A DNA stretch of 64,000 nucleotides from positions 1 through 64,000 of the forward strand of contig JBDUYP010000025.1 in NCBI GenBank assembly GCA_039944535.1, written 5' to 3'. This document shows, piece by piece, positions 25,484 through 34,643 of the stretch. The position numbers were made by a program, and so were the translations under genes. The notes beneath the pieces were generated by a model. That model was not told where the DNA came from and did no database searches. It worked only from the letters and a program-made list of their open reading frames with translations. This DNA is from JAMZMI01 sp039944535. Lineage in GTDB: Bacteria > Bacteroidota > Bacteroidia > Cytophagales > Cyclobacteriaceae. The number at the start of each line of letters is the position of its first letter. The stretch's first letter is position 1.

Positions 25484-27781
25484 CTAGAAGTTTACCACGA
25501 TTGTTTCTGATGTCAGATCTCTGGAATTTCCACCAACCATGATTTCAAACTCGCCACTCTCTGCAACGAAACTACCATCCGATTTATAAAAACCAAGATC
25601 CTCGCTGTTCAAGGTAAAAGCAACAGTTTGGTTTGCTCCGGCGGCCAACTTAACTTTCTGAAAATCCACAAGTCGCTTCATTGGCTGAATCTCAGTGGCA
25701 TAGAGGTCTCTGATATAAACCTGTACGGTCTCGGTACCTTCCACGTCACTCATGTTTGCCAGGTTGACGCTTATTTTTACTTCAGCGGCATCCACTGAAA
25801 CCTTGGGTTTTTCATACTCAAAATGAGCGTAGCTCAACCCAAACCCAAATGGAAACAGGGCTTCATTGGGTGAGTCTATGTAATGCGACCAAACCACATG
25901 TGTGTAGTCACCTGTTTCCGGCACAGGTCTGCCAGTACTTTTTTGCGAATAGTAGAAAGGCTCCTGTCCCACATGATAAGAAAAGGATACCGGCAACTTG
26001 CCTTCAGGGTTGAAGTCTCCAAATATCACATCAGCAATAGCATTGCCAGCTTCAGACCCCAAAAACCATGTTTCCAGAATTGCCGGAGCGCTTTTGACAA
26101 CCTCAGGAATGGCCAAAGGTCTGCCATTCGATAGCACCACCACCACGTTTTTATTTACCTCAAGAAGTTTCATCAGTAATTCAAGCTGAGTGCCTTTAAG
26201 ACCAATATCCACCTGACTTCTACCCTCACCAGATTGGAAGCAGTCTTCGCCTATGGCCAGCACAACTACGTCACTTTTTTTGGCCAATGCTATAGCGTCA
26301 CGAAACCCTGAGCGATCACCTTCGATCACATCCAGTTCTTTGATAAATGACCGCTCTCCCTGCACCAGCTTATAGCCTTCACTATAAGTCACCTTTGTTT
26401 GAGAAGAGACAGCATTTCGAATTCCTTCCAAAAGAGAAACTCCTGAATCCCTGATGGCCTGCGCTCTCCAGTTGCCAAGATGTGTGTCCTTGCTAGCCGC
26501 CAGCTGACCTATAACAGCAATAGAGTTCACGTCTTTTGACAGTGGCAGTAAATCATTTTCATTTTTTAACAAAACCATACTCTTGCGAGCTGCATCACGA
26601 GCCACTGCCATATTATCAGCAGTAAGCATATTTCGCTTTTCTCTTTCGGTATCGCAGTATTTGTATGGGTCATCAAATAACCCAAGTTGAAATTTTAATT
26701 TCAATATTCGCCTCACAGCATCATTCAGGTGCTCCATGGATGAGGCCCCTTCGGCGATCAGCTCCTCGGTAAATTCTTCATAAGCTTTACTCTCCATGTC
26801 CATATCGCTACCTGCGGCAAGCGCCAATTGCGCAGCATGCTTCTTGTCTCGAGAATAGCCGTGCAGGGTCATTTCCTTGATAGAACCCCAGTCGGACACC
26901 ACAAATCCCTGATAACCCCATGCGCCTTTCAGCACATCGCGCAGCAGATATTTGCTTCCTGTAGCTGGTACTCCATTTACATCATTGAATGAGTTCATAA
27001 ACGTAGCTACTCCCGCCTCGCTCGATGCTTTGAACGGTCGCAGAATCACATTGTGCAGTGTGCTCATAGATACTTCCGCTGTATTGTAATCCCTGCCGCC
27101 TTCGGCAAAACCGTAAGCAGCATAATGTTTCGCGCAAGCGGCTATGGTATGTGGCGCTGAAAGATCATCACCCTGAAAACCCTCTATCCATGCTTTGGCC
27201 ATGACACTGGTGAGATACGGATCTTCGCCGGCACCTTCCATGATTCGCCCCCACCTGGCATCACGACTGATGTCCACCATAGGAGCGAAAGTCCAGTGTA
27301 CGCCTGCTGCTGATGCTTCCAGGGCAGCAACCTGCGAGCCGGATCTGGCCACCTCAGGATCCCAGCTGGCGGCCTGCGCCAAGGGTACGGGCATCATCGT
27401 TTTGTAGCCATGGATCACATCATAACCAAACAATAACGGAATGCCCAGACGGCTATTTTCCACAGCCATTTGCTGGGCAGCTCGAGTACCCTCTGCCGTC
27501 AGCACATTGATCATGGCTCCCACACCGCCAGATTTGATCATGTTAGCCTTATCCTGACTGTTGTCATTGGCAGGAACAGGCCCTGTAAACTCCCAGGTGC
27601 CATTGTACATGTTGAGTTGGCCCACCTTCTCGCCAGTAGTCATCAATGCAAGCAAGCTGTCAACCTTTTGATCAATGAGGACATCCGCTTCTGATCCTTG
27701 ATCGGCTTGTATATTATTGGTATCCATGCAAGAAATAAAGAGTATCGGGAGCGTGGTAAGTATTGAGTAAAGGCTTTTCAT
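25484..27781 (-). CDS. GH3 beta-glucosidase, lipoprotein
   Basis: A 765-residue family GH3 enzyme with a lipobox (PILFISC, Cys18), so it is anchored in the periplasm or outer membrane. The N-terminal TIM barrel has GWTFAPMVDISRDARWGRIMEGAGEDPYL-type sequence (HWTFAPMVDISRD) and the nucleophile Asp297 in GFVVSDWGS. The second alpha/beta domain follows, with GEDCFQSGEGRSQVD. The C-terminal third is a fibronectin III-like domain (about 660-765). It should release glucose from the non-reducing ends of laminari-oligosaccharides. It is the last gene of the laminarin operon, 11 bp after a GH17 gene. Length and motifs match BglX-type enzymes. Confidence 0.92.
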   Translation of the reverse strand: MKSLYSILTTLPILFISCMDTNNIQADQGSEADVLIDQKVDSLLALMTTGEKVGQLNMYNGTWEFTGPVPANDNSQDKANMIKSGGVGAMINVLTAEGTRAAQQMAVENSRLGIPLLFGYDVIHGYKTMMPVPLAQAASWDPEVARSGSQVAALEASAAGVHWTFAPMVDISRDARWGRIMEGAGEDPYLTSVMAKAWIEGFQGDDLSAPHTIAACAKHYAAYGFAEGGRDYNTAEVSMSTLHNVILRPFKASSEAGVATFMNSFNDVNGVPATGSKYLLRDVLKGAWGYQGFVVSDWGSIKEMTLHGYSRDKKHAAQLALAAGSDMDMESKAYEEFTEELIAEGASSMEHLNDAVRRILKLKFQLGLFDDPYKYCDTEREKRNMLTADNMAVARDAARKSMVLLKNENDLLPLSKDVNSIAVIGQLAASKDTHLGNWRAQAIRDSGVSLLEGIRNAVSSQTKVTYSEGYKLVQGERSFIKELDVIEGDRSGFRDAIALAKKSDVVVLAIGEDCFQSGEGRSQVDIGLKGTQLELLMKLLEVNKNVVVVLSNGRPLAIPEVVKSAPAILETWFLGSEAGNAIADVIFGDFNPEGKLPVSFSYHVGQEPFYYSQKSTGRPVPETGDYTHVVWSHYIDSPNEALFPFGFGLSYAHFEYEKPKVSVDAAEVKISVNLANMSDVEGTETVQVYIRDLYATEIQPMKRLVDFQKVKLAAGANQTVAFTLNSEDLGFYKSDGSFVAESGEFEIMVGGNSRDLTSETIVVNF

Positions 27782-27792
27782 AGCATGATGGT

Positions 27793-28740
27793 TTATCTAT
27801 TTATTTGACCTAAAAGCATCTTTCCAGCTAATTTCGGCTCTCTGTTCACATTAAAAATTCCCCAATGTTTCTCAGGTTCATCGGGCTCACCTGAACCTTT
27901 CCATGGTTCGTCAAACGCTTCGAAAAGAAACGTCAAAATATCTGATTTTTCACTCCACTCGATTAGATTTTTGGAATAAATCTGTTGAAACTCCTCGCTG
28001 ACGTTGGTTGGGTCTATGCCTCTTCCGTTGGAATTTGTAGCCCATCCTGCCTCAGTAATTACCACAGGTTTATCGGGATACATATTAGCCACGGAAAAAT
28101 AATTATCCAACGTATAATCCATGGATTCCAACACACTTTTGTACTCCCAAACAGGGTAGGTATGGATGGAGATAAAATCAACCACTTCGGCAAGGCCATT
28201 CAGTTTGTGTTGCCAGGGTAAGTAGTTTTCACAAAATGTAACTGGTTGTGTGGCTGCTGCTTTGAGTCGCTTCACGTAATCTATGACACTCGCTACTGGC
28301 ACCAAGTGATCAGTCCAATCTACGGTAGCTTCGTTTCCGGCAGATAGTGAAAAGATGATATCAGGGTATTGATTTGCCAAATGAATCAGCTTTTCTATGC
28401 GAGCCTCATTTTTTGCTTTATTTTCGGCAAGCGCAGCGTCAGTATACGTGCCTCCCCAGGGACAATTTGCATTGTTGATCTCTGCCGCTATGTATGCCCC
28501 TTGCATAACCTTGAAATTTAACTTTTCATCATGTATGACCTCAAGAATCATTTCGGCATGAAGGTCACAGTCATAGAGCCTTAGATAATCCCAGTTATCG
28601 TGAAGCAGCATCAAATCATTCCTGACCTCTTCATAACTTGGAAACACCCCTGTTTCCGGGCTTTGGCCATCCCTGAAGCCGGAATAGCAAATTCCACGAC
28701 CAGGGTTAAGGTTGAGTTTGGAGAATATATTCATCTTCAT
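27793..28740 (-). CDS. GH17 beta-1,3-glucanase-like enzyme, cytoplasmic
   Basis: A 315-residue clan GH-A enzyme of family GH17 type. The acid/base Glu137 lies in SLSAGNEATVDW and the nucleophile Glu230 in VVITEAGWATN. The protein opens with LNPGRGICYSGFRDGQSP and has no signal peptide, so it is probably cytoplasmic. I chose the ATG at 28740, 17 bp after the stop of the next GH17 gene; the longer ORF starts with TTG inside that gene. It should hydrolyse, or transglycosylate, short beta-1,3-glucans. It is related to, but clearly different from, the neighbouring GH17, so they may differ in product length or branch tolerance. Confidence 0.83.
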   Translation of the reverse strand: MKMNIFSKLNLNPGRGICYSGFRDGQSPETGVFPSYEEVRNDLMLLHDNWDYLRLYDCDLHAEMILEVIHDEKLNFKVMQGAYIAAEINNANCPWGGTYTDAALAENKAKNEARIEKLIHLANQYPDIIFSLSAGNEATVDWTDHLVPVASVIDYVKRLKAAATQPVTFCENYLPWQHKLNGLAEVVDFISIHTYPVWEYKSVLESMDYTLDNYFSVANMYPDKPVVITEAGWATNSNGRGIDPTNVSEEFQQIYSKNLIEWSEKSDILTFLFEAFDEPWKGSGEPDEPEKHWGIFNVNREPKLAGKMLLGQINR

Positions 28741-28757
28741 TGAGTGAGGTTCACTTA

Positions 28758-29645
28758 TTATGTAAATTTTAAATTTTCGTCTTTGCCCCAGATTCCCCAA
28801 TATGCACCTACATCGCCTTCATCACTGGTTTTCCAGGCTTCATCAAATGATGAGAAATAGAACACTTCTATGTCATCTTCAGCAGACCAAAGTTGGGTGT
28901 TGATAAAGTATTTCATGGCATTTTCTTCGGAGGCAAGTGCGCCATGAAATTGTTGACCCACATTTGGCCAGCCCGTTTCTGAAATGATTACTTTTTTTCC
29001 ATCTGCGGCTGCCAACGCTCTTCGAAACATGTCTTTCATGTAGAGTAGCGAATATTCCTGACTACAGCCCTCCCAATACGGGTAGCAATTAGCCAGTATG
29101 ACGTCACAAGCCTCAGTGATCTTAGGGCGGTTTCCAAACTCATAATACGCATCTACATACCCCACAGGAACACCTTTAACCTGAGATTTTACATTTTCTA
29201 TGTGTCGGAGAAGCTTATCCTCTGTCAGGTCTTTGCGGTACATCACCTCATTTCCTACTGCCACAATATCAGCATAGCCCTGGTTGGCCAAATCAATCAC
29301 TTTGGCAATTTCTTTGCTGTTCGTTTCTTCGGACTTGCCCAGCCACGCTCCTACCATAGTTTTGAGTCCAAATTCGCGTGCTATAACTGGAATCATCTCA
29401 TTGCCTTCAGTACATGAAAATGACCGAATCCATTTAGTATAGGGAGCAATGATCTTCATCCGCCTCCTTATCTGCTCCTCAGAAATATGATCGCCAGGCT
29501 CCTGACCTTCTTCGTAAGGACTAAAACCTATACCATGCATGCCTTGTTTCAGAATCTTGTTGTGCAATTTTGTGAGCTCCGCCTTGCTTTTTCCCGACAG
29601 ATTGGTGCCTGCCAGTGACATTAAATATTCTTTTCTGAACGACAT
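28758..29645 (-). CDS. GH17 beta-1,3-glucanase-like enzyme, cytoplasmic
   Basis: A 295-residue GH17-type enzyme. The acid/base Glu133 is in VAVGNEVMYR and the nucleophile Glu223 in VIISETGWPNVGQ, the classic GH17 signature. There is no signal peptide or lipobox. An in-frame Met9 is an alternative start; the ATG at 29645 lies 18 bp after the phosphorylase stop. It forms a tight block with the second GH17 and the large phosphorylase, which also lacks a signal peptide, suggesting intracellular processing of imported laminari-oligosaccharides. Confidence 0.87.
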   Translation of the reverse strand: MSFRKEYLMSLAGTNLSGKSKAELTKLHNKILKQGMHGIGFSPYEEGQEPGDHISEEQIRRRMKIIAPYTKWIRSFSCTEGNEMIPVIAREFGLKTMVGAWLGKSEETNSKEIAKVIDLANQGYADIVAVGNEVMYRKDLTEDKLLRHIENVKSQVKGVPVGYVDAYYEFGNRPKITEACDVILANCYPYWEGCSQEYSLLYMKDMFRRALAAADGKKVIISETGWPNVGQQFHGALASEENAMKYFINTQLWSAEDDIEVFYFSSFDEAWKTSDEGDVGAYWGIWGKDENLKFT

Positions 29646-29663
29646 ATTTCGAATTTATCTGAG

Positions 29664-32600
29664 TTAATTAAATTTCTGAAAAACCTGGACTTGCGACACA
29701 ACTCCACTACGGCTAAATATCTCTCTGGCATATTCCTTAGTCAAGACCTTTCCGGATATCTCTGATGTAGCTCCATCACTAAGGGTGATGATGATCTTGC
29801 TATCCTCCGATTTCGTATAAACAACCGGCACCTGACAATACGTAAATATCAATTGATGTTCACTCAAATTCAGAGTCTGAGCAGATCCTTCAAGGTTGTA
29901 AAACTTAAACTGTTTTGGTTCGTCTAAAAACTCCTCCGAGCTGAGAAATATCGGGGCAAAAATAATGTTGCCATCGCTGACACTCACGCCAAATTCTGCC
30001 CATCTGTTAAGTACATCTTCTTTCACCTGTCCGGTCATACCCGGCTGTTGAACGCCCTTATTTCCTGGAGTGTGAGAGTACGGATCAGTAGGGAATGATC
30101 CATAAACCTCAGGGGATTTATTGATGCCTATGCCCGCTCTGATTTCGTAGTAATGATCAATCATGCGATCCACGGCAGGATCATCTTTCCTCTCCTCTGC
30201 CGCGGCATAAATGTTTTCTTGTGTGGCCAGCAGGAGTTTAGACACCATGTGCCAATAGATACTACCAAGCCCCTCGTAACCATAAAAAGTACCTGAACGC
30301 CCCGTAAAAGCCCGATGGTTGAAGGTACTCTCAAACACGTCAACATACGATTGGCGCTCCTGATCCACGAGTTCTCCTAACTCCGTGTTTTTATGGGAAT
30401 CCAGGGCATTTATCAGGCTTTCCTGGTTGTTGAATGTACCATTGAAATGGTAATTGCCTTTGATGTCTTTTTGCAAGACGGAAGTATCTCCATCGACAAG
30501 CAGTCTTTGAGCAAGTTTTGATCTCTCTATAAAGTCTTTTGGAATGGTATTTTTCTCAAGGAATCTGGGCAACTGGCGATTAGGGTACAGCATATAGCTA
30601 TACTGGTCTTCTCTGTAAATTTTGCTTTGTTTGAGTGCGTCCAACACTGCCAGTGCCTCATCCAGATCCAGCAAACCTGCAGACAACACTGCCACCTGAC
30701 CTTCGAGCATTTCGTAAAGGTGATCTATGCGTGCTTCGCCATCCGAAAACTCGATCAGGTTGTAAGCATGGTAGAGACCATCTTCCCGCTTATTGGCTTT
30801 GATGGTATGGTCAATATAAGTCAGCGCCAGTTCAAAAAACTGAAGCAGTTCATCTTCATCTATTTCCGCCAATTGACCGTTAAATCCCCGATAGGCAGTG
30901 TTTCTATACTGCTCTCCCAATTTCCCCAGAGCATCTACAATCTTTCGTCGGTCTGCATTAGATATGGCTGCATTCAGCAGCGTTTTATGGTTGCTAAAAA
31001 CCTCACCAATCCCTTGCATGAGCTCGGATACAGGTGCATTGATCTTATAAGATTTATGCTCGCTTCCGCTAAAAAGCTCCATGCAAAACGACACATATCT
31101 GCGCATGTAATACAGGGTGACCATAGATACTCCATTGCCCACAAGTGCATTGTTGGCATCATTCCATTCGGGGCGCTGGGTATTGAGCCAGATACCACCC
31201 TCAGGCACAAAGTTCGAAAGCTTGGCAAGGAGGGTCACCAAAAGTTTCTCGGCAAGATTGGCTCTGATAAGGTTGTTTTCACCATCATAGACGAGCTTAC
31301 CGTCTGCCCCTACCTTCACGACCCGCTGCTGCACAATTGATTCCAAGTTGGCGTCAAAATCTATGCTTTCTTTAGGGTCTTTGACGATATCTTCATAGCC
31401 TTTGATACGATATGGTACATTGGCATAAACGTAGTTGCTCTCAGACAACAATTTGCGTAAATCATCGGGCTGGTGAGTCATGGCCACTTCCATGAGCTTT
31501 TGGAGATAAATAATCTGATGATCTCCCCAATAACCGATATACGACCATGGGTCGTCCGGCTCTATCATTTCCCAGTCAATGCCATCTCTGGTAATGCGAT
31601 ATGGGTTGTACCCGTCTATTGTAGAGGCGTTGACAAACTTGGTGATCATGGAAAGGATGTAGGCCGGATATGAAACGCTAAGCGCCTCCCAGTTTTGGAA
31701 AATATCCCTCCAATTTCCTTCATAACTCCGTTTTTTGGAGCCGTCTTCATTTTTGGTGACAATAGAAAACCTGTTCCATGGGCGGCTAGGATCGCCATGC
31801 CTCCTACTAAAAGTCAACGGCATGTATTCATAACACACCCTGATCAGATCCGGATTATTTGTCTTTTGAGCTTGCTCAAGGAGATGAACATAATTGATGT
31901 TTTCACCGAATTGTGTAAAGAATGATGCATGAGCCGCGATTAATTCCTTATTGATAGTCTGGATATAATCCAGCAGATCATCCTTCTCTACATTGTAGTG
32001 ATCGTCAAAAATCCCTCCTCTCATGATATTGAAAAGCACGTTGGAATAATGGCGACTTACACTGAGCTTATCAGCGGTAAGTTGCAGACCATCCGCTTTG
32101 CCAACCATGTGTAGCAGCGACTGTGTGCCGTGTTCAACATCGGCCAGCAAGTCATGAACCAACTCACTTTTATCCTTTGTCAAAGCATAGCGGATTTTTT
32201 CAACGTCGGCATGATCCTGATTTACTTCTGCCGCCATGTACCAGCTTTGCGGATCTGTACCCACTTGCAAAGTTGCATTGATAAAATAAGCGCCTCTTTC
32301 AGCTCGCACATCAGTTTCCCCAGATACGTCCTTACCCAATCTGAAATCGTTTACCTGCCGACTGCTTAATAGCATATTATCTGACTCAAGTCCTGCACTC
32401 CATACAGTAGTGGTCTTCAGCGCTTCACTTGGCTCTGCTCTATCTACTATGATGGCACTCAGCATGAAAAGGCCCAACCCTGAGGCTACATCCAGTTCGT
32501 TTTTCTTATACGCATTCGCGAGATTGCTATAGGCGTTTTGCAAATCTGAATTGATTCCGTAAGGCACAATATTCTGTAATCCATCAAGGACTTCAATCTC

Positions 32601-33119
32601 CAGTGCATCCGCACCTCCATTGAAAAGAGAGGATTTTTTTATCACCCCATATTTTTCAGAAAACATCCACGAGTACCTGAAAGTAAGGTTGAGGTCTGTA
32701 TTGTGCTCCTCGAAGATGATTTTGTTTCCTGTGAGGTTTTTATAAAGGTTTCTGTGCAAGTTATAAGCCCCTTCATATCTGGAAGAAAAAGGCTCCCATA
32801 GATATGTTTTTTCATCTTTTGAAACCCTAAGTATGGTTTTGCTGCCGATGGTATCTGACAGATCTTCTATTTTATCATCCGTGTAATAAGGAAAGAGGGC
32901 AGAGTTGGCGTTGGTTCGGCCTGCGGTCAAACCTCCCGTAGTAGAAATAAATAACCAGTGATCAGAGTGGCTTACGAGGCTTACAAAAAACGGACGCATG
33001 CGATCGTACCCGCTGATCTTGTAAAATTCTTCGTTTTCGATTCTCACGAAATCTCCCGAAACAACATCCGGTTGATTATGTAACTCTGAGTTTCCTATGA
33101 AAAGTTTTTTTGAAGACAT
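29664..33119 (-). CDS. GH149-like beta-1,3-oligoglucan phosphorylase
   Basis: A 1151-residue protein related to GH94-type inverting phosphorylases but much longer. It has HFKVFSKS-free N-terminal beta-sandwich repeats and an (alpha/alpha)6 barrel. The expected general acid is Asp472 in YEGNWRDIFQNWEAL, and downstream are WSYIGYWGDHQIIYL and WLNTQRPEWNDANNALVG. Length and these motifs fit the beta-1,3-oligoglucan phosphorylase families (GH149, less likely GH161). Such enzymes split beta-1,3-glucans with phosphate to glucose 1-phosphate, saving ATP. No signal peptide, so cytoplasmic. The ATG at 33119 is preferred to TTG at 33122. It lies between GH30 and two GH17 genes of the laminarin operon. 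The exact CAZy family needs a profile search. Confidence 0.8.
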   Translation of the reverse strand: MSSKKLFIGNSELHNQPDVVSGDFVRIENEEFYKISGYDRMRPFFVSLVSHSDHWLFISTTGGLTAGRTNANSALFPYYTDDKIEDLSDTIGSKTILRVSKDEKTYLWEPFSSRYEGAYNLHRNLYKNLTGNKIIFEEHNTDLNLTFRYSWMFSEKYGVIKKSSLFNGGADALEIEVLDGLQNIVPYGINSDLQNAYSNLANAYKKNELDVASGLGLFMLSAIIVDRAEPSEALKTTTVWSAGLESDNMLLSSRQVNDFRLGKDVSGETDVRAERGAYFINATLQVGTDPQSWYMAAEVNQDHADVEKIRYALTKDKSELVHDLLADVEHGTQSLLHMVGKADGLQLTADKLSVSRHYSNVLFNIMRGGIFDDHYNVEKDDLLDYIQTINKELIAAHASFFTQFGENINYVHLLEQAQKTNNPDLIRVCYEYMPLTFSRRHGDPSRPWNRFSIVTKNEDGSKKRSYEGNWRDIFQNWEALSVSYPAYILSMITKFVNASTIDGYNPYRITRDGIDWEMIEPDDPWSYIGYWGDHQIIYLQKLMEVAMTHQPDDLRKLLSESNYVYANVPYRIKGYEDIVKDPKESIDFDANLESIVQQRVVKVGADGKLVYDGENNLIRANLAEKLLVTLLAKLSNFVPEGGIWLNTQRPEWNDANNALVGNGVSMVTLYYMRRYVSFCMELFSGSEHKSYKINAPVSELMQGIGEVFSNHKTLLNAAISNADRRKIVDALGKLGEQYRNTAYRGFNGQLAEIDEDELLQFFELALTYIDHTIKANKREDGLYHAYNLIEFSDGEARIDHLYEMLEGQVAVLSAGLLDLDEALAVLDALKQSKIYREDQYSYMLYPNRQLPRFLEKNTIPKDFIERSKLAQRLLVDGDTSVLQKDIKGNYHFNGTFNNQESLINALDSHKNTELGELVDQERQSYVDVFESTFNHRAFTGRSGTFYGYEGLGSIYWHMVSKLLLATQENIYAAAEERKDDPAVDRMIDHYYEIRAGIGINKSPEVYGSFPTDPYSHTPGNKGVQQPGMTGQVKEDVLNRWAEFGVSVSDGNIIFAPIFLSSEEFLDEPKQFKFYNLEGSAQTLNLSEHQLIFTYCQVPVVYTKSEDSKIIITLSDGATSEISGKVLTKEYAREIFSRSGVVSQVQVFQKFN

Positions 33120-33140
33120 CAAATGCTTAGTGAAATTAAT

Positions 33141-34643
33141 TTAGCTGTTGATTATAATGGTTTGAATGGCTTGTGGACTAATCTGCACCGTAGATGTTGC
33201 CTTACCCAGAACTATGTTAAATACGCTTGCCTCAGTTCCGGTGTTTAGTATAACTATCGCAATGCTGCCGTCAGGGTTTTTCACGGCTGTTGTCATCAGA
33301 TTGGGGTGATCATTTTCAAATCCTATTCTCGTTGCTCCTGGTCTGATGTACCTACTAAAATGAACCATGGTGTAATAAAGTGGTGTAAAGTAAACTTCGT
33401 CCGATGCTACATCCACTATCACGGGAGCTCCACACCAATTCTTAAACCAGTTGGGGCCGCCCTGTTTGTCCAGCACCATGTTCCAGTCGACCCATCCATC
33501 GACCCAGTTATTGAAACAGCCGATCATATCACGAGCATAACGGTAAACAGGGACATATTTCGGGTGATCCTTTTTCTGCTCAGGAGGAGCCCAGTCCCAT
33601 CCCCAGTCTGTGGCTTCCGCCGACCAGTACCATTTGTCATCTTTCCATTTGGGAACCTCTGAGTCGATGCAGCCCTCAGATTGAATCAAATATTTGTCCG
33701 GAGCTGCTTTATGGGCAAACTGCAAGGATTTAGGAAACCAGTCCACCGTGCTGGCATACCAGTGCACCGCAGTACCACCAAAATACCTGGAGGACGCTTC
33801 ATCTTTAAACATAGTCTCCACCCAGTGGTTCAGCTCGTCTCCTCGGTTTTGATCATATCCCAAAACCTGCACATCCCATCCGTCGGCTTCAAGCCTCGGT
33901 CCGAGGTGATCACGTACAAACGCCACCATTTCTTCAGCAGAGAAATGCATACTCTCCCAGTTATTGTTGTTGCCGAGCGGCTCATTTTCCACGGTGATAC
34001 CCCAAACATCTATACCTTCGGCTTTGTAAGCTTCAAGATATTTAGAAAAATAAAGCGCCCAGGTATCGCGGTATTCCGGGAGCAGTTTGCCTCCCGGCCA
34101 GTCATTGTTGTCTTTCATCCATGGAGGAGCTGTCCAGGGTGATGAAATGATTTTAAACCCTTCTGAGGATACAGCCATCGCGTCTTTTATCATGGGAATG
34201 ATGTCATCACGATCTTCTTCTATCGAAAAATTATCCAGATTCATATCATTTGGAACCGGCGCATAGGAGTAGTTGCTCAGAGAAAAGTCGCAAGAATTGA
34301 TGTGTGTTCGGGTAAGTGAGTATTTGGCCCCTGAATCTCCAAAATATGCTTCCAGTATTCGTTCTCGATTGCTTTTGCCGAGTCCATTCAGGAGGTGTGC
34401 CGAAGCTTCTGTGAAAGAACCACCAATGCCGGTAATCTTCTGGTATTCCACTTCCGGTTTTATAACAATGGTGTGTTCGGCTTTAGCCAAATCTGCATTT
34501 TCTATAGATGTCAGTTGGTTACCCCCGGCAGAAGTTTCCACTATCGACACCTTCAGCGTATTATTCTTTTCGCCGCATGAAGCCATCGCACCGATAGTTA
34601 AGAAAAGTAAGAATCTATTTTTTAAAAGAGTATATAACATCAT
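33141..34643 (-). CDS. GH30 beta-glucanase/glucosidase, lipoprotein
   Basis: A 500-residue GH30 enzyme with a lipobox (GAMASC, about residue 23). The TIM barrel contains YQKITGIGGSFTEASAHLL and SSPWTAPPWMK, the acid/base Glu221 in ITVENEPLGNN and the nucleophile Glu323 in LIQSEGCID, with the small GH30 beta-domain at the C-terminus. GH30 enzymes of this type act on beta-1,6-linked (and some beta-1,3-linked) glucose, so it probably removes the beta-1,6 branches of laminarin. The start ATG at 34643 overlaps the stop of the upstream gene (TGATG), showing coupling; GTG at 34646 is the ORF start but less likely. Confidence 0.88.
   Translation of the reverse strand: MMLYTLLKNRFLLFLTIGAMASCGEKNNTLKVSIVETSAGGNQLTSIENADLAKAEHTIVIKPEVEYQKITGIGGSFTEASAHLLNGLGKSNRERILEAYFGDSGAKYSLTRTHINSCDFSLSNYSYAPVPNDMNLDNFSIEEDRDDIIPMIKDAMAVSSEGFKIISSPWTAPPWMKDNNDWPGGKLLPEYRDTWALYFSKYLEAYKAEGIDVWGITVENEPLGNNNNWESMHFSAEEMVAFVRDHLGPRLEADGWDVQVLGYDQNRGDELNHWVETMFKDEASSRYFGGTAVHWYASTVDWFPKSLQFAHKAAPDKYLIQSEGCIDSEVPKWKDDKWYWSAEATDWGWDWAPPEQKKDHPKYVPVYRYARDMIGCFNNWVDGWVDWNMVLDKQGGPNWFKNWCGAPVIVDVASDEVYFTPLYYTMVHFSRYIRPGATRIGFENDHPNLMTTAVKNPDGSIAIVILNTGTEASVFNIVLGKATSTVQISPQAIQTIIINS

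Noticed and set aside
29664..33119. Assignment of the large phosphorylase to GH94 cellobiose phosphorylase
   Set aside because: It is about 300 residues too long and has EGNWRDIFQ rather than the GH94 GDWND-type site; GH149-like fits better.
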